The position numbers and the translations under genes are program-made. Below, piece by piece: positions 43,785-54,579 of a stretch of 58,095 nucleotides of DNA. Numbering within the stretch: the stretch's first letter is position 1; every line of letters begins with the position of its first letter. The notes below the pieces were generated by a model. That model was not told the DNA's origin. It searched no databases and worked only from the letters and a program-made list of their open reading frames with translations. The DNA lies in NCBI RefSeq assembly GCF_016428915.1, contig NZ_JAELTP010000025.1, positions 1 through 58,095 of the forward strand, in the 5' to 3' direction. The DNA comes from Pandoraea sp. ASV26. GTDB taxonomy: Bacteria; Pseudomonadota; Gammaproteobacteria; Burkholderiales; Burkholderiaceae.

Positions 43785-46700
43785 ATGACTCACATTGCCT
43801 GCTTCGCCGGCGCCTTGGCGCTCTCCGAATTCCGCCAGCAACGTCTTTTGCAGACCCTGCAAGCCATCGACAGTTCGATCGTGCGTGTCGACGCCCGCTA
43901 CGTGCATCTCGTAGCCAGCGCCGAACCGCTCTCGAGCGAAGACGTGGCCCGCGTGGCCGGTCTCCTCACTTACGGTGAGCCGGTAGGCGAAGTGCCGGCA
44001 GGCGACCAACTGCTGGTGATTCCGCGTCTGGGCACGATCTCCCCGTGGGCGAGCAAGGCGACGGACATTGCCCGTAACTGCGGCATCGATCACGTGCGCC
44101 GTATCGAGCGCGCCGTCGAGTACACGATCGGTGTGAAGTCGGGCTTGCTCGGCGGCAAGAAGTCGCTGCCGGCCGATGTGCTCGCGCGCGTTGCCGGTGT
44201 GCTGCACGACCGCATGACCGAGACGGTCGTGGCCACGCGCAGCGAGGCCGAGGCACTCTTCGTCGAACTGCCGGCCAAGCCGCTGCAAACGGTCGACGTG
44301 ATCGGTGCGGGCCGCAGCGCCTTAGAGGCCGCCAACCGTGACCTCGGTCTGGCGCTGGCCGACGACGAAATCGAGTATCTGGTCGACGCCTTCACCGGCC
44401 TGAAACGCAATCCGACCGACGTGGAACTGATGATGTTCGCGCAGGCCAACAGCGAACATTGCCGTCACAAGATTTTCAATGCGCAATGGACCATCGATGG
44501 TCAGGCGCAGGACAAGTCGCTGTTCCAGATGATCAAGAACACGCACCAACTGCACCCGCAGGGTACGGTGGTGGCGTATTCGGACAATGCTTCGGTGATG
44601 GAAGGCGCCGAAGTCGAGCGCTGGTATCCGCGTGGGGCTGACGGCAAGTATGGCCGCAGCGTCGAACTCACGCACACGCTGATGAAGGTCGAGACGCACA
44701 ACCACCCGACGGCGATTTCGCCGTTCCCGGGCGCGTCGACGGGCGCGGGCGGCGAGATCCGCGACGAAGGCGCGACGGGCCGTGGCTCCACGCCGAAGTC
44801 CGGTCTGACGGGCTTCACCGTGTCGAATCTGGCGCTGCCGGACGCACGCGAGCCGTGGGAGAACGATCTCGACGTGGCCGTGCCGCTGTCGCTGCGCAAG
44901 CCCGACGCTACCGGCAGCGACTACGGTCGTCCGGACCGCATTGCGTCGCCGTTGCAGATCATGATCGACGGCCCGCTCGGCGGCGCCGCGTTCAACAACG
45001 AATTCGGCCGTCCGAACCTCGGCGGCTACTTCCGTGCGTACGAACAGAACGTGGGCGGACGTGTGCGCGGCTATCACAAGCCGATCATGATCGCGGGCGG
45101 CTTGGGCAACATCGCCGCACAGCACACGCACAAGCACGACTTGCCCGCCGGCACGCTGCTCATCCAGATCGGCGGCCCGGGCATGCGCATCGGCATGGGC
45201 GGCGGCGCCGCCAGTTCGATGGCGACCGGCACGAACACGGCCGAACTCGACTTCGACTCGGTGCAACGTGGCAACCCGGAGATCGAGCGTCGCGCGCAGG
45301 AAGTCATCAACTGGTGCTGGCGTCAGGGCGACGCCAACCCGATCCTGTCGATTCACGACGTCGGCGCGGGCGGTATCTCGAATGCTTTCCCGGAACTGGT
45401 CGATGGCGCGAACAAGGGCGCACGTTTCGATCTGCGTCAGGTGCAGCTCGAAGAGTCGGGCATGTCGCCGGCCGAAATCTGGAGTAACGAAGCGCAGGAG
45501 CGCTATGTGCTGGCCATCGCGCCGGACAGCTTCCCGGCTTTCCAGGCCGTCTGTCAGCGTGAGCGCTGCCCGGTGGCAGTGATTGGTGTCTCGACGGACG
45601 AGCGTCAACTGAAGCTGGTCGACCCGATGCATCCGGAGTCGCCGGATCCGGTCGACATGCCGATGGACGTGCTGCTCGGCAAGCCGCCGCGCATGCATCG
45701 CGACGTCAAGCGCGTGACGGTGGAACTGCCGCCGGTCGACGTGACGGGGCTGTCGCTCGACGAAGTGGCACGCGCTGTGCTGCGTCATCCGACGGTCGCC
45801 AGCAAGTCGTTCCTCATCACCATTGGCGACCGTACGGTGGGCGGCCTGACGGCGCGCGACCAGATGGTCGGCCCGTGGCAGGTCCCGGTGGCCGACTGCG
45901 CCATCTCGCTGATGGATTACGCCGGTTATCGTGGCGAAGCCATGACGATGGGCGAGCGCACCCCGCTGGCCGTGATCGATGCCCCGGCATCGGGCCGTAT
46001 GGCAGTGGGCGAAGCCATCACCAACATTGCGGCGGCGCCGATTGCGTCGCTCGACAAGATCAAGCTGTCGGCCAACTGGATGGCGGCGTGCGGTACCGAG
46101 GGCGAAGACGCGGCGCTGTTCGATACGGTCAAGGCCGTCGGCATGGAGCTGTGCCCGGCGCTGGGGCTGTCGATTCCCGTCGGCAAGGATTCGCTGTCGA
46201 TGCGCACCAAGTGGGAAGACGCTGGCCGCAGCAAGGACGTGATCGCGCCGGTCTCGCTGATCGTGTCGGCCTTCGCACCGGTCGAAGATGTGCGTGGCCA
46301 TCTGACGCCGCAACTGCGCTCGGTCGCGGAAGTGGGTGAGACGGTGCTGATCGCCATCGATCTGGGCCACAACAAGAACCGTCTGGGCGGCAGTATCCTC
46401 GCGCAGGTCACGCAGCAGATCGGCGACGTGACCCCGGATCTGGACGATCCGGCGGACCTGCAACGTTTCTTCGACGCCATCCAGAAACTCAATCGCGACG
46501 GCAAACTCCTCGCCTATCACGATCGTTCGGACGGTGGTTTGTTTGCCACCGTTGCGGAAATGGCCTTCGCCGGTCACGTCGGTGTGTCGCTCAATGTCGA
46601 CATGCTCACGCTGGACGAAGGCTTCGAATCCGACTACGGCGACGCCAAGGATTGGGCCAAGCAGACGGCGGGCCGCCGTGAAGACAAGACGCTGCGCGCG

Positions 46701-47816
46701 CTCTTCTCCGAAGAACTCGGCGGTGTGATCCAGGTGCGCGCATCCGAGCGCGACGCGGTGCTTCAGGCGCTGCGTGAAGCGGGTCTGTCGAGCTGCACGA
46801 ACGTGATCGGCAAGCCGAACACGACCGACGTCATCGAAATCTATCGTGATGCCAAGAAGGTATTCGGCGCGCCGCGTGCCGAGTTGCAACGCGTGTGGTC
46901 GGAAGTGAGCTGGCGTATCGCGCGTCTGCGTGACAACCCGGCGGCAGCCGATGCCGAATACGAAGCGCTGAATGACACGAGCGATCCGGGCCTTTCGCCG
47001 AAGGTGACGTTCGACGCGAGCGAAGATATTGCCGCGCCGTTCATTGCGACGGGCGTGCGCCCGAAGATCGCTGTCCTGCGCGAGCAGGGCGTGAACTCGC
47101 ATCTGGAGATGGCCTACGTGCTGGACAAGGCCGGCTTCGACGCCTACGACGTGCACATGAGCGATCTGCTCGCGGGCCGTCACACGCTCGAAGCGTTCAA
47201 GGGCTTCATCGCCTGCGGCGGCTTCTCGTATGGCGACACGCTGGGGGCGGGGGAAGGCTGGGCGAAGACGATTCTGTTCAATCCGGCACTCGCCGAACAG
47301 TTCGCGGGCTTCTTCAACCGCGCTGACACGTTCGCACTGGGCGTGTGTAACGGTTGCCAGATGATGAGCAACCTGTCGAACCTGATTCCGGGCGCCGCGG
47401 CGTGGCCGAAGTTCACGTACAACCAGTCGAAGTACGAGGCACGTCTCACGCAGGTGGAAGTGCTCGACTCGCCGTCGCTGTTCTTCAAGGACATGGCCGG
47501 CTCGCAACTGCCAATCGTCATTGCTCACGGCGAAGGCTTCGCCAACTTCGGTCAGCAAGGCAACATCGATCAGGCGATCGCCGCGATGCGTTTCGTGGAT
47601 CACCGTGGTCAGCCGACCGAGCAGTATCCGTTCAATCCGAACGGCTCGCCGCGTGGCCTGACCGCCGTGACGACGGGCGACGGCCGCTTCACGGTGATGA
47701 TGCCGCACCCTGAGCGGGTGTTCCGCACGGTGCAGATGAGCTGGGCACCGGCGCAATGGGGCGAAGACAGCCCGTGGATGCGCATGTTCCGCAACGCCCG
47801 CCGCTGGGTGGCGTGA
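43785..47816 (+). CDS. purL: Phosphoribosylformylglycinamidine synthase
   Basis: A 1343-residue large-type FGAM synthase for step four of purine synthesis (FGAR plus glutamine plus ATP to FGAM). The N-terminal PurS-like part, the two AIRS-like halves ([40 protein letters not shown]) and the C-terminal glutaminase with nucleophile Cys in [10 protein letters not shown] and final MPHPERVFR (His-Glu) are all present. Length is close to E. coli PurL (1295). It is a single-gene unit with a TATAAT element upstream and a strong terminator downstream. Confidence 0.98.
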   Translation: MTHIACFAGALALSEFRQQRLLQTLQAIDSSIVRVDARYVHLVASAEPLSSEDVARVAGLLTYGEPVGEVPAGDQLLVIPRLGTISPWASKATDIARNCGIDHVRRIERAVEYTIGVKSGLLGGKKSLPADVLARVAGVLHDRMTETVVATRSEAEALFVELPAKPLQTVDVIGAGRSALEAANRDLGLALADDEIEYLVDAFTGLKRNPTDVELMMFAQANSEHCRHKIFNAQWTIDGQAQDKSLFQMIKNTHQLHPQGTVVAYSDNASVMEGAEVERWYPRGADGKYGRSVELTHTLMKVETHNHPTAISPFPGASTGAGGEIRDEGATGRGSTPKSGLTGFTVSNLALPDAREPWENDLDVAVPLSLRKPDATGSDYGRPDRIASPLQIMIDGPLGGAAFNNEFGRPNLGGYFRAYEQNVGGRVRGYHKPIMIAGGLGNIAAQHTHKHDLPAGTLLIQIGGPGMRIGMGGGAASSMATGTNTAELDFDSVQRGNPEIERRAQEVINWCWRQGDANPILSIHDVGAGGISNAFPELVDGANKGARFDLRQVQLEESGMSPAEIWSNEAQERYVLAIAPDSFPAFQAVCQRERCPVAVIGVSTDERQLKLVDPMHPESPDPVDMPMDVLLGKPPRMHRDVKRVTVELPPVDVTGLSLDEVARAVLRHPTVASKSFLITIGDRTVGGLTARDQMVGPWQVPVADCAISLMDYAGYRGEAMTMGERTPLAVIDAPASGRMAVGEAITNIAAAPIASLDKIKLSANWMAACGTEGEDAALFDTVKAVGMELCPALGLSIPVGKDSLSMRTKWEDAGRSKDVIAPVSLIVSAFAPVEDVRGHLTPQLRSVAEVGETVLIAIDLGHNKNRLGGSILAQVTQQIGDVTPDLDDPADLQRFFDAIQKLNRDGKLLAYHDRSDGGLFATVAEMAFAGHVGVSLNVDMLTLDEGFESDYGDAKDWAKQTAGRREDKTLRALFSEELGGVIQVRASERDAVLQALREAGLSSCTNVIGKPNTTDVIEIYRDAKKVFGAPRAELQRVWSEVSWRIARLRDNPAAADAEYEALNDTSDPGLSPKVTFDASEDIAAPFIATGVRPKIAVLREQGVNSHLEMAYVLDKAGFDAYDVHMSDLLAGRHTLEAFKGFIACGGFSYGDTLGAGEGWAKTILFNPALAEQFAGFFNRADTFALGVCNGCQMMSNLSNLIPGAAAWPKFTYNQSKYEARLTQVEVLDSPSLFFKDMAGSQLPIVIAHGEGFANFGQQGNIDQAIAAMRFVDHRGQPTEQYPFNPNGSPRGLTAVTTGDGRFTVMMPHPERVFRTVQMSWAPAQWGEDSPWMRMFRNARRWVA

Positions 47817-47835
47817 TCGTCAGTCAGACCGCGAT

Positions 47836-47863
47836 ATTCCGCACGGCACATGCTGTGCGGAAT
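47836..47863 (+). other. Hairpin between purL and its terminator
   Basis: ATTCCGCAC (47836-47844) and GTGCGGAAT (47855-47863) are perfect 9-bp arms around a 10-base loop. It sits 19 bp after the purL stop and just before the T-run terminator. Confidence 0.55.
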
Positions 47864-47877
47864 AGGGCACCGGAAAT

Positions 47878-47909
47878 AAAAAAATCCCGCCGAAAGGCGG
47901 GATTTTTGT
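47878..47909. terminator. Bidirectional terminator, purL / ppi gene
   Basis: AAAATCCCGCC pairs with GGCGGGATTTT (47896-47906) around a GAAA loop, flanked by A and T runs. It separates the convergent purL and peptidyl-prolyl isomerase genes. Confidence 0.92.
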
Positions 47910-47928
47910 TTCAGCGTCGCGGTAAGGC

Positions 47929-48723
47929 TTACTGAATCTTGGCCTTCTTCTCGAGGCCGTCGATGAAGCCTTGCAGCTTCTCTTCCTGCATTTGCTGCAC
48001 GAGTTGCGGCTTGACGTCGGCGAGCGGCGGGATCTGCGCGTCGCGGGTGTCGTCCAGTTCGATCACGTGGTAGCCAAATTGCGTCTTGACCGGCGTCTGC
48101 GAGTACTGGCCCTTCTGGAGCTTTTGCAGCGCGTCGGCAAACTCGGGCACGTAGGCGTTGGCCGGCGACCAGTCGAGATCACCGCCGTTCTGCGCCGAAC
48201 CCGGATCCTTCGAATACTGCTTGGCGAGGTCGGCGAACTTCGCGCCGCCCTTGAGCTTCACGATGATTTCCTTGGCCGTATCTTCGCTCGGCACCAGGAT
48301 GTGACGTGCGTGATATTCCTTGTCGCCGAACTGCTTCTTCAGTTGGTCGTAACGCGCTTGAACTTCGGCGTCGGTCACGGGCGAGGTCTTCTGGAAGTCG
48401 GCGATGAGGGCGCGAATCAGCACGCCTTGTTCGGCCAGCTTGAGCTGTGCCTTGACGTCGGGCTGAGTGGCGATTCCCTTGCTGACGGCGGCCTGCGCGA
48501 GGACTTCGCGCTTGACCAGTTCTTCACGCACTTGCTGTTGCAGTTGCGGCGAGTTCGGCTGACCCTGGCGAACCATTTCGCGCACCATGGCATCGGCACG
48601 TGCCACAGGCACCGGCGTGCCGTTCACAACGGCGACATTCTGGGCGAGGGCGGGGAGGGAGACGGCGGTCAGCGACACGGCGGCGCCGAGCGCCAGAGCC
48701 GTGCGGGCGAGTTTCAATGCCAT
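47929..48723 (-). CDS. Periplasmic parvulin-type peptidyl-prolyl isomerase
   Basis: A 264-residue exported isomerase. The signal peptide LARTALALGAAVSLTAVSLPALA is cleaved before QNVAVVNG. A SurA/PrsA-like helical part follows, then a parvulin domain at about 130-235 with ARHILVPS, GGDLDW and FGYHVIEL. The start at 48723 has AGGA 8 nt upstream. It ends the yciB-bolA-ppi run (62 bp after bolA), so it is probably co-transcribed with them. Confidence 0.92.
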   Translation of the reverse strand: MALKLARTALALGAAVSLTAVSLPALAQNVAVVNGTPVPVARADAMVREMVRQGQPNSPQLQQQVREELVKREVLAQAAVSKGIATQPDVKAQLKLAEQGVLIRALIADFQKTSPVTDAEVQARYDQLKKQFGDKEYHARHILVPSEDTAKEIIVKLKGGAKFADLAKQYSKDPGSAQNGGDLDWSPANAYVPEFADALQKLQKGQYSQTPVKTQFGYHVIELDDTRDAQIPPLADVKPQLVQQMQEEKLQGFIDGLEKKAKIQ

Positions 48724-48785
48724 GCTGTTTTTCCTAACGAATGACGAAGGCAAGGTTAATCGACGGGGGACGCGTCGCATGCGAG

Positions 48786-49049
48786 TTACGCTTCGCCGGG
48801 GGCGAGCGCAACGATGGCGAGGGCGTGAATGCCGTTTTGCATCAAATCGGCTAGCGCATCATACACCAGCCGGTGACGCGCCACGCGGTTACGGCCGGTA
48901 AACGCGGCAGATACGATCCTGAGGTTGTAATGACCGCCCGAGGCGGCGCCGGCGTGGCCGGCATGACGGGCGCTGTCGTTCTCGAGCGCGAGTTCGAGCG
49001 GGGCGAGCGCAGCCGTGAGCCGCGCTTCAATTTGTTGTTCCATGGTCAT
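48786..49049 (-). CDS. BolA family protein
   Basis: An 87-residue protein of the BolA/IbaG fold. It has the family core HYNLRIVSAAFTGRNRVARHRLVYDAL with the conserved His-Arg-Leu-Val pattern, and a segment HAGHAGAASGGH that may hold iron-sulfur ligands shared with glutaredoxin. The start at 49049 has AGGAG 8 nt upstream; a second ATG lies at 49043. It lies 22 bp after yciB. The role in iron-sulfur trafficking or envelope stress is known for the family, not shown here. Confidence 0.92.
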   Translation of the reverse strand: MTMEQQIEARLTAALAPLELALENDSARHAGHAGAASGGHYNLRIVSAAFTGRNRVARHRLVYDALADLMQNGIHALAIVALAPGEA

Positions 49050-49071
49050 GGCGTTGGCTCCTCGACGGACG

Positions 49072-49605
49072 TTATTCGTCCTGCTTGATGTACTTCGCCA
49101 GCCACAGGCTCTGTACGACGATGAACACGACCATGAGGCCCATGCCGCCGAAGAGCTTGAAGTTGACCCAGGTGTCGGTCGAGAAATGGTAGGCGATGAC
49201 CAGATTGAGCACGCCCATCACGAGGAAGAATAGCGCCCAGCTGAAATTCACGGCGCGCCACAGGGGTTCGGGCAGCGCCATCTGCTTTTCCATCATGGCG
49301 CGGATCAGGTTCTTGTCGAAGACGAGCTCGGCAACGAACAGCGTGATCCCGAAGAGCCAGTACAGCGCCGTGGGTTTCCATTTGATGAAGGTTTCGTCGT
49401 GCAGCAGCATGGTCGCGCCGCCGAACACCACGATGATCGCCAGGCTCACCCATTGCATGGGCTCGACCTTACGGTGACGCAGCCACATCCAGACGACTTG
49501 CGCAACCGTCGTCGCGATGGCGATGCCAGTGGCGACGTAGATGCCCGCGAACTTGAAGGCAACGAAAAACAGGATGACCGGTAACAGGTCGAAAAGGAAT
49601 TTCAT
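49072..49605 (-). CDS. yciB: Inner membrane septation-related protein YciB
   Basis: A 177-residue protein with five hydrophobic segments and the typical start [52 protein letters not shown] and the ending LAKYIKQDE fit the family (also called intracellular septation protein A). It is thought to link membrane and septal peptidoglycan synthesis. I chose ATG 49605; the frame upstream lacks family similarity. It heads the yciB-bolA-ppi group. Confidence 0.95.
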   Translation of the reverse strand: MKFLFDLLPVILFFVAFKFAGIYVATGIAIATTVAQVVWMWLRHRKVEPMQWVSLAIIVVFGGATMLLHDETFIKWKPTALYWLFGITLFVAELVFDKNLIRAMMEKQMALPEPLWRAVNFSWALFFLVMGVLNLVIAYHFSTDTWVNFKLFGGMGLMVVFIVVQSLWLAKYIKQDE

Positions 49606-49674
49606 GAAGTCTCGACTTGGGGGCTTCGGGGGCACACATCCCCCGTGCACAGGGCGCCGGGGGAGCAAACACCC

Positions 49675-49680
49675 ATTATA
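49675..49680 (-). promoter_or_regulatory. Putative -10 element of yciB
   Basis: TATAAT on the minus strand, 70 bp before the yciB start. A CGGGGG/CCCCCG inverted repeat (49627-49632, 49640-49645) lies between it and the ATG. No clear -35. Confidence 0.4.
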
Positions 49681-49772
49681 TTTCAAAGGCCCGTCGAGGG
49701 ACGCGGCGAATGTCCGAAAGCGCGGTGCGACCTGAGCCGCCACACCGCCGGCCTGTCGGGCAGAACGTTGTC

Positions 49773-50189
49773 TTACTGAAGGATTTCGATGCGCTTCACG
49801 TCGATATCGTTCGGGCGAAAGCGATGGCGGTCGACTTCGCCGGTAATGCGCACACGGGTCTTGTCGTCGATCTGCCGGCCGGGGGGCAGGTATTTGTCGT
49901 CGAGATCGATTTCGATGGTCTTGCCGGAGTCGTCACGGAACGTGTAGTGCTCGTGCTTGAGGCGGTTGACGATATAGCCCTCGATGACGGACACGGCATC
50001 GTCCGGGGCGACCAGTGCCCGCTCCACGGTCGAGACATGGGACGTCACCGACGGCACGTTCACGCTGCCGGTCGTCGCCACACCGCCCGACGGACCGGTG
50101 TACTGTGCGATGGCGGGCGCCGCGCTTAGGACGCCGAAAAATGCTGCCGCGCAGAAAAGCGGCCTGAAGCGAATGTTTGTGCTGCGCAT
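49773..50189 (-). CDS. YgiW/YdeI-type periplasmic OB-fold stress protein
   Basis: A 138-residue exported protein. The signal peptide ([19 protein letters not shown]) is cleaved before QYTGPSGG. The mature part is a bacterial OB fold ([29 protein letters not shown], read as two strands, then [11 protein letters not shown]) as in YgiW/YdeI (BOF family). Family members aid tolerance of stress and cationic compounds. It lies between msrB and yciB on the same strand. Confidence 0.87.
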   Translation of the reverse strand: MRSTNIRFRPLFCAAAFFGVLSAAPAIAQYTGPSGGVATTGSVNVPSVTSHVSTVERALVAPDDAVSVIEGYIVNRLKHEHYTFRDDSGKTIEIDLDDKYLPPGRQIDDKTRVRITGEVDRHRFRPNDIDVKRIEILQ

Positions 50190-50344
50190 GAGCGACGTTT
50201 CCTTTTTTGTTGAGGAAATGTCAGCTTAGCAGACGTACGATCGGTGTCCGAACACTTGCGTATGGGGTGATTTCCCGAAAATGTTCGTGACACCGCGTGG
50301 ATACCGGCTCAATGCACCGGCCTTGCGCCGGTGATATCAGGCGC

Positions 50345-50767
50345 TCAGCCGTCGACGGGTTTGTCGAGCTGACCTTCCTTGTCCTCGAAGTTGAGCGAGG
50401 CCGAATTGATGCAATAACGCAATCCGGTCGGCTGCGGGCCGTCTTCGAACACGTGTCCGAGGTGGGCGTCGCAGTTGTGGCAGCGCACTTCCACACGCAC
50501 CATGCCGTGGCTGTAATCCATGATCTCGTCGATGCCGGACTTGTCGACCGGCGCCGAGTAGCTCGGCCAGCCGCAGCCCGCATCGAACTTTTCCGTCGAC
50601 TCGAACAGCGGTGCACCGCAGCAGATACAGCGGTACGTACCGTCCTTCCAGTGATCCCAGTAACGGCCGGTGAAGGCGCGCTCGGTTGCCGCCTGGCGCG
50701 TGACCTGATATTCGACGTCGTCGAGTTGGACACGCCAGTCGGCGTCATTCTTTTCTACTTTGCTCAT
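50345..50767 (-). CDS. msrB: Peptide-methionine (R)-S-oxide reductase
   Basis: A 140-residue repair enzyme reducing methionine-R-sulfoxide in proteins. Zinc ligands are C47/C50 (CICC) and C96/C99 (CHNC). The catalytic Cys is C119 in [11 protein letters not shown] and C65 (AGCGWPSY) is the likely recycling thiol. No signal peptide, so cytoplasmic. AGGAG lies 6 nt before the ATG. It follows selO by 145 bp on the same strand; both belong to oxidative stress defence. Confidence 0.97.
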   Translation of the reverse strand: MSKVEKNDADWRVQLDDVEYQVTRQAATERAFTGRYWDHWKDGTYRCICCGAPLFESTEKFDAGCGWPSYSAPVDKSGIDEIMDYSHGMVRVEVRCHNCDAHLGHVFEDGPQPTGLRYCINSASLNFEDKEGQLDKPVDG

Positions 50768-50912
50768 GAGAGTCTCCTGAGGGGCGACGGCACCGGCGTT
50801 GCCGCCGTGCGTCGTATATCGTCAGACCTGGCGCAGATGGGGATGACACGCCGTTTTGCAAGGTACGCAATGTGTAGCAACGCGTCGCCGCCCACCGATG
50901 CCTGGCCGTCAA

Positions 50913-52430
50913 TCAAGACGAGCAACTGACCTCGAGCTGCCCGGCCCAGTCGGGCGGCAGCGCGGCGTAGCGCTCGAATTCGGGCTGTTCGTCGTAAGGC
51001 CGTGACAGCACGTGCAGCAGCGTATCGACTTCCGAGAAGTCCTTCTCGCTGGCACGCCGGATCGCGATTTCGGCCAGATGATTGCGCAGGATGTACTTCG
51101 GATTGACGAGGCGCATCGCGATTGCGCGCTTCGCGTCGGTGCTTGCCTCGTGCCGCAGGCGCGCGCGGTAGTCCACTGCCCAGGCGTCGAACCCGGGGCG
51201 GTCGATGAACATGTCGCGCAGCGGGGCGTCGGCGGCCGGGTTCTCGAGTTCCAGCGTAGCGAGCGTGCGGAACAGGTGCGTGAAGTCGACGCGTCCCTCG
51301 TGCATCAGCTTGAACAGACGGTTGATGAGCGTTTCGTCGTCGGCGTGCGACTCGCGCAACCCCAGCTTGGCCCGCATGCGAAGATCGATCTCCTCGGCGA
51401 ACCGGGTCTTGAACACGGGCAGCACCGACTGCGCCTGCTCGATGGCCGCGTCGCCCTCGCCGAACAGCGGCAGCAGGGCCTGCGCGAGGCAGAACAGATT
51501 CCAGTACGCAACGTTCGGCTGTGCCTGATAGGCGTAGCGTCCCTGTGTGTCGGAGTGGTTGCAGATGTGATGCGCGTTGAAGCCGTCGAGAAAGCCGAAC
51601 GGGCCGTAATCGATCGTCAGCCCGAGGATCGACATGTTGTCGGTGTTCATCACGCCGTGACAGAAGCCGACCGCCTGCCAATGCGCGACCATTTCGGCGG
51701 TCGCATCGCACACGGCGCTCAGCAGCGCAAGGTACGGATTGGCCTCCTCGCGGCAGTGCGGATAGTGATGATCGATCGTGAAGTCTGCGAGTTGACGCAG
51801 CGCTTCGTGCTGATTGCTGGCCCAGAAGTGTTCGAAATGACCGAAACGGATGAAGCTCGGGGACAGACGGGTGACGACGGCGGCCGTCTCGATGGTTTCG
51901 CGACGCACCGGGGCATCGGAGCCCACGACGCACAGCGCGCGCGTGGTCGGCACGCCGAGGTGGAACATCGCTTCCGATGCGAGGAATTCGCGAATCGACG
52001 AGCGTAGCACGGCGCGTCCGTCGCCCATGCGCGAGTAGGGCGTGAGCCCGCCGCCCTTGAGCTGGATTTCCCAGCGCCCGCCGGGGCCGTCCGACTCGCC
52101 GAGCAGTAACGCACGGCCATCGCCCAATTGACCCGCCCACACGCCGAACTGATGCCCCGAATAGACACTGGCGAGCGGATCGCCGCCAGGCAGCGGCGTA
52201 TTGCCGGCGAAGGTGGCGAGAAACTCCGGATCGCGCGCCGCTTCGGGGGACCACCCGAGCAGGCGGGCCGCGTCGGCCGAAAACCCGACCAGATAAGGTG
52301 CGGGCAACGGCTGCGGTGCGAGACGCGTGTAGAAGTCGGGGCCGAGCGTCGCAAACCGATTCGCCATAGGCAGCGGTCCGTACGGCTTGAGCGAAGGGGA
52401 AACAGAGGCGGGGCGGTCGGATGCCGGCAT
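50913..52430 (-). CDS. selO: Protein adenylyltransferase SelO
   Basis: A 505-residue pseudokinase-fold enzyme (SelO/YdiU) that AMPylates proteins, known to target redox enzymes. Hallmarks are [18 protein letters not shown], the [12 protein letters not shown] lysine strand, [22 protein letters not shown] and the metal-binding [13 protein letters not shown] with DYGPFGFLD. The protein ends in CSS, where the Cys replaces the selenocysteine of animal SelO. AGGA lies 9 nt before ATG 52430. It is divergent from the acyl-CoA ligase gene. Confidence 0.95.
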   Translation of the reverse strand: MPASDRPASVSPSLKPYGPLPMANRFATLGPDFYTRLAPQPLPAPYLVGFSADAARLLGWSPEAARDPEFLATFAGNTPLPGGDPLASVYSGHQFGVWAGQLGDGRALLLGESDGPGGRWEIQLKGGGLTPYSRMGDGRAVLRSSIREFLASEAMFHLGVPTTRALCVVGSDAPVRRETIETAAVVTRLSPSFIRFGHFEHFWASNQHEALRQLADFTIDHHYPHCREEANPYLALLSAVCDATAEMVAHWQAVGFCHGVMNTDNMSILGLTIDYGPFGFLDGFNAHHICNHSDTQGRYAYQAQPNVAYWNLFCLAQALLPLFGEGDAAIEQAQSVLPVFKTRFAEEIDLRMRAKLGLRESHADDETLINRLFKLMHEGRVDFTHLFRTLATLELENPAADAPLRDMFIDRPGFDAWAVDYRARLRHEASTDAKRAIAMRLVNPKYILRNHLAEIAIRRASEKDFSEVDTLLHVLSRPYDEQPEFERYAALPPDWAGQLEVSCSS

Positions 52431-52728
52431 TGGGGACGTTCCTGATGGTGAACAAACATTCTACTTGAGGTGTCTGTTGCGCGCTGTCAGCTTGCGTACA
52501 CTGGCGCTGCCGCACATCTGCTGCGCCGCACAAGCGATGGACGTTGACCCGGCGAGCCTGCGCGTCAAGAATGAATCTCTGCGGTGCCTGTGAATGCACG
52601 CATCAAACGTGCCAACACCGACGAACGCATTCCCGCAAGTCTCAGGGGCTGACACCTGAGAACCCGAAAGCGATTCCCGACGTATCCCCGTAATTCCGGT
52701 TTTTCCGACTTTTCTGGAGATTCGACGC

Positions 52729-54357
52729 ATGGCAACACCGCTTCTCGGCCAGATGATGGCCGCGCCGCTTCTGATTTCCTCCCTGCTCACGCATGCCGCG
52801 CGTTACCACGGCGACACCGAGATCGTGTCGCGTCGCGTTGAAGGCGACATCCACCGCTATACCTGGCGCGACGCCGAGCAGCGCGCCCGCCGCCTCGCAC
52901 AGGCGCTGCGCCGGCTCGGGGTTGGCGACGGCGAGCGCGTGGGCACGCTGGCATGGAACGGCTACCGCCATCTTGAGTTGTATTACGGCGTCTCGGGCAT
53001 GGGCAGCGTAGTCCATACCGTCAACCCGCGCCTGTTTCCTGAACAGATTGCCTACATCGTCAATCACGCCGAAGATCGCTTCGTGGCGTTCGACATCAAT
53101 TTCATGCCGCTGATCGAGGCGATTGCGCCGTTGTGCCCGGGTGTTCAGGGCTGGATCGCCATGACCGATCGTGCGCATCTGCCCGCATCGAGCCTGCCAC
53201 TGCTTTGCTATGAAGACCTGATCGCCGCCGAAGACGGCAATTTTGCGTGGCCGCAGATGGACGAGTCCAGGGCATCCGGTCTTTGCTATACGTCGGGCAC
53301 GACGGGAAACCCGAAGGGTGTGCTCTACAGCCACCGCTCGACGGTGCTGCATGCCTTCGGCGCCTCGCTGCCGGACGCGATGGCCATGTCGGCAGCCGAC
53401 GCCGTATTGCCCGTGGTGCCGATGTTCCATGTGAACGCGTGGGGCCTGCCGTATGCCAGCGCGCTCGTCGGCGCGAAGCTCGTGTTCCCGGGCAAGGATC
53501 TCGACGGCAAGTCGCTGTATGAACTCTTCGAGGCCGAGGGCGTGACGTTTTCCGCCGGGGTGCCTACCGTCTGGCTGGGGCTGCTCACGTATGTGAAATC
53601 CATCGGGGCGCGTTTCTCCACGCTGGAGCGCACGGTGATTGGCGGCTCGGCCTGCCCGCCGGCCATGCTCCAGACGTTCGAGAAGGACTACGGGGTGCGC
53701 GTCATTCACGCATGGGGCATGAGCGAGATGTCGCCGCTCGGCACGCTGTGCCATCTGCGCAAGCACCATCGCGATCTGCCGGCCGACGCGCAGCAGCACA
53801 TTCTCGAAAAGCAGGGCACGGCGATCTATGGTGTCGACCTGAAGATCGTCGGACCCGACGGCGAAGAATTGCCTTGGGACGGCAAGGCGTTCGGCGATTT
53901 GCACGCGCGTGGACCATGGGTGCTGGATCGCTATTTCGGCTCGGATGCGTCGCCGCTCGTCGACGGCTGGTTTCCGACCGGGGACGTCGCCACGATCGAC
54001 CCGGAAGGCTACGTGCAGATCACGGATCGCAGCAAGGACGTCATCAAGTCGGGCGGCGAGTGGATCAGTTCCATCGACGTGGAGAATATCGCGATGGCCC
54101 ATCCGGAGATCCACGAAGCGGCGTGCATTGCCATGCGTCACCCGAAATGGGAGGAGCGGCCCTTGCTGGTGGTGGTTCGCAAGCCCGGCTCGACATTGAC
54201 CCGCGAGGAAGTGCTGGCGTTCTACGAAGGGCGCGTCGTGAAATGGTGGATACCCGATGACGTGGTGTTCGTCGACGAGATTCCCCATACGGCGACCGGC
54301 AAGATGCTCAAACTCAAACTGCGCGAGAAATTCCGCGACTATCGGGCGGCGTCTTAG
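52729..54357 (+). CDS. AMP-forming acyl-CoA ligase, 3-(methylthio)propionyl-CoA ligase-like
   Basis: A 542-residue ligase that activates a carboxylic acid via an acyl-adenylate. The ATP motif is [17 protein letters not shown], then [38 protein letters not shown] and the C-terminal [11 protein letters not shown] lysine motif. The start [20 protein letters not shown] resembles DmdB-type (methylmercaptopropionate) and medium-chain ligases. GGAG lies 9 nt upstream. It is followed after 222 bp by livHMGF, so its acid substrate may be the one imported; that is inference. Confidence 0.9.
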   Translation: MATPLLGQMMAAPLLISSLLTHAARYHGDTEIVSRRVEGDIHRYTWRDAEQRARRLAQALRRLGVGDGERVGTLAWNGYRHLELYYGVSGMGSVVHTVNPRLFPEQIAYIVNHAEDRFVAFDINFMPLIEAIAPLCPGVQGWIAMTDRAHLPASSLPLLCYEDLIAAEDGNFAWPQMDESRASGLCYTSGTTGNPKGVLYSHRSTVLHAFGASLPDAMAMSAADAVLPVVPMFHVNAWGLPYASALVGAKLVFPGKDLDGKSLYELFEAEGVTFSAGVPTVWLGLLTYVKSIGARFSTLERTVIGGSACPPAMLQTFEKDYGVRVIHAWGMSEMSPLGTLCHLRKHHRDLPADAQQHILEKQGTAIYGVDLKIVGPDGEELPWDGKAFGDLHARGPWVLDRYFGSDASPLVDGWFPTGDVATIDPEGYVQITDRSKDVIKSGGEWISSIDVENIAMAHPEIHEAACIAMRHPKWEERPLLVVVRKPGSTLTREEVLAFYEGRVVKWWIPDDVVFVDEIPHTATGKMLKLKLREKFRDYRAAS

Positions 54358-54504
54358 GGTGTCGCGCATCCCGCCCGTCATGGCGGCGGCATCCGCCGGG
54401 AACGCGCTCGGAAACGTCCGATCCGGTGTGCGGATGCCGTCTGAAATCCAGCAGTGACGCCACTTTTCGGGCGATCCCGGGCCGTTTCGGTCGCACGTCC
54501 CCTC

Positions 54505-54549
54505 TATAATGTCAGCCTGAATTTCCCTTGATGCGGCAGTTTCTGCCGC
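54505..54549 (+). promoter_or_regulatory. livH leader: -10 element and hairpin
   Basis: A consensus TATAAT at 54505-54510 lies 70 bp before livH. In the leader, GCGGCAG (54533-54539) and CTGCCGC (54543-54549) form a 7-bp stem with a TTT loop. No good -35 is seen. It suggests that the transporter can be transcribed apart from the ligase gene. Confidence 0.45.
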
Positions 54550-54579
54550 GTCTTTCGTTGGCTTTCCGAAGGAGACGCA

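Noticed and set aside
44322-47756. A 1144-codon open frame on the minus strand opposite purL
   Set aside because: It mirrors the GC-rich codon pattern of purL. The product is rich in His and Arg with no recognisable domain, and purL is a complete conserved enzyme.
50913-50933. Selenocysteine at the SelO C-terminus
   Set aside because: The codon is TGC (Cys) followed by two Ser codons and a normal stop.
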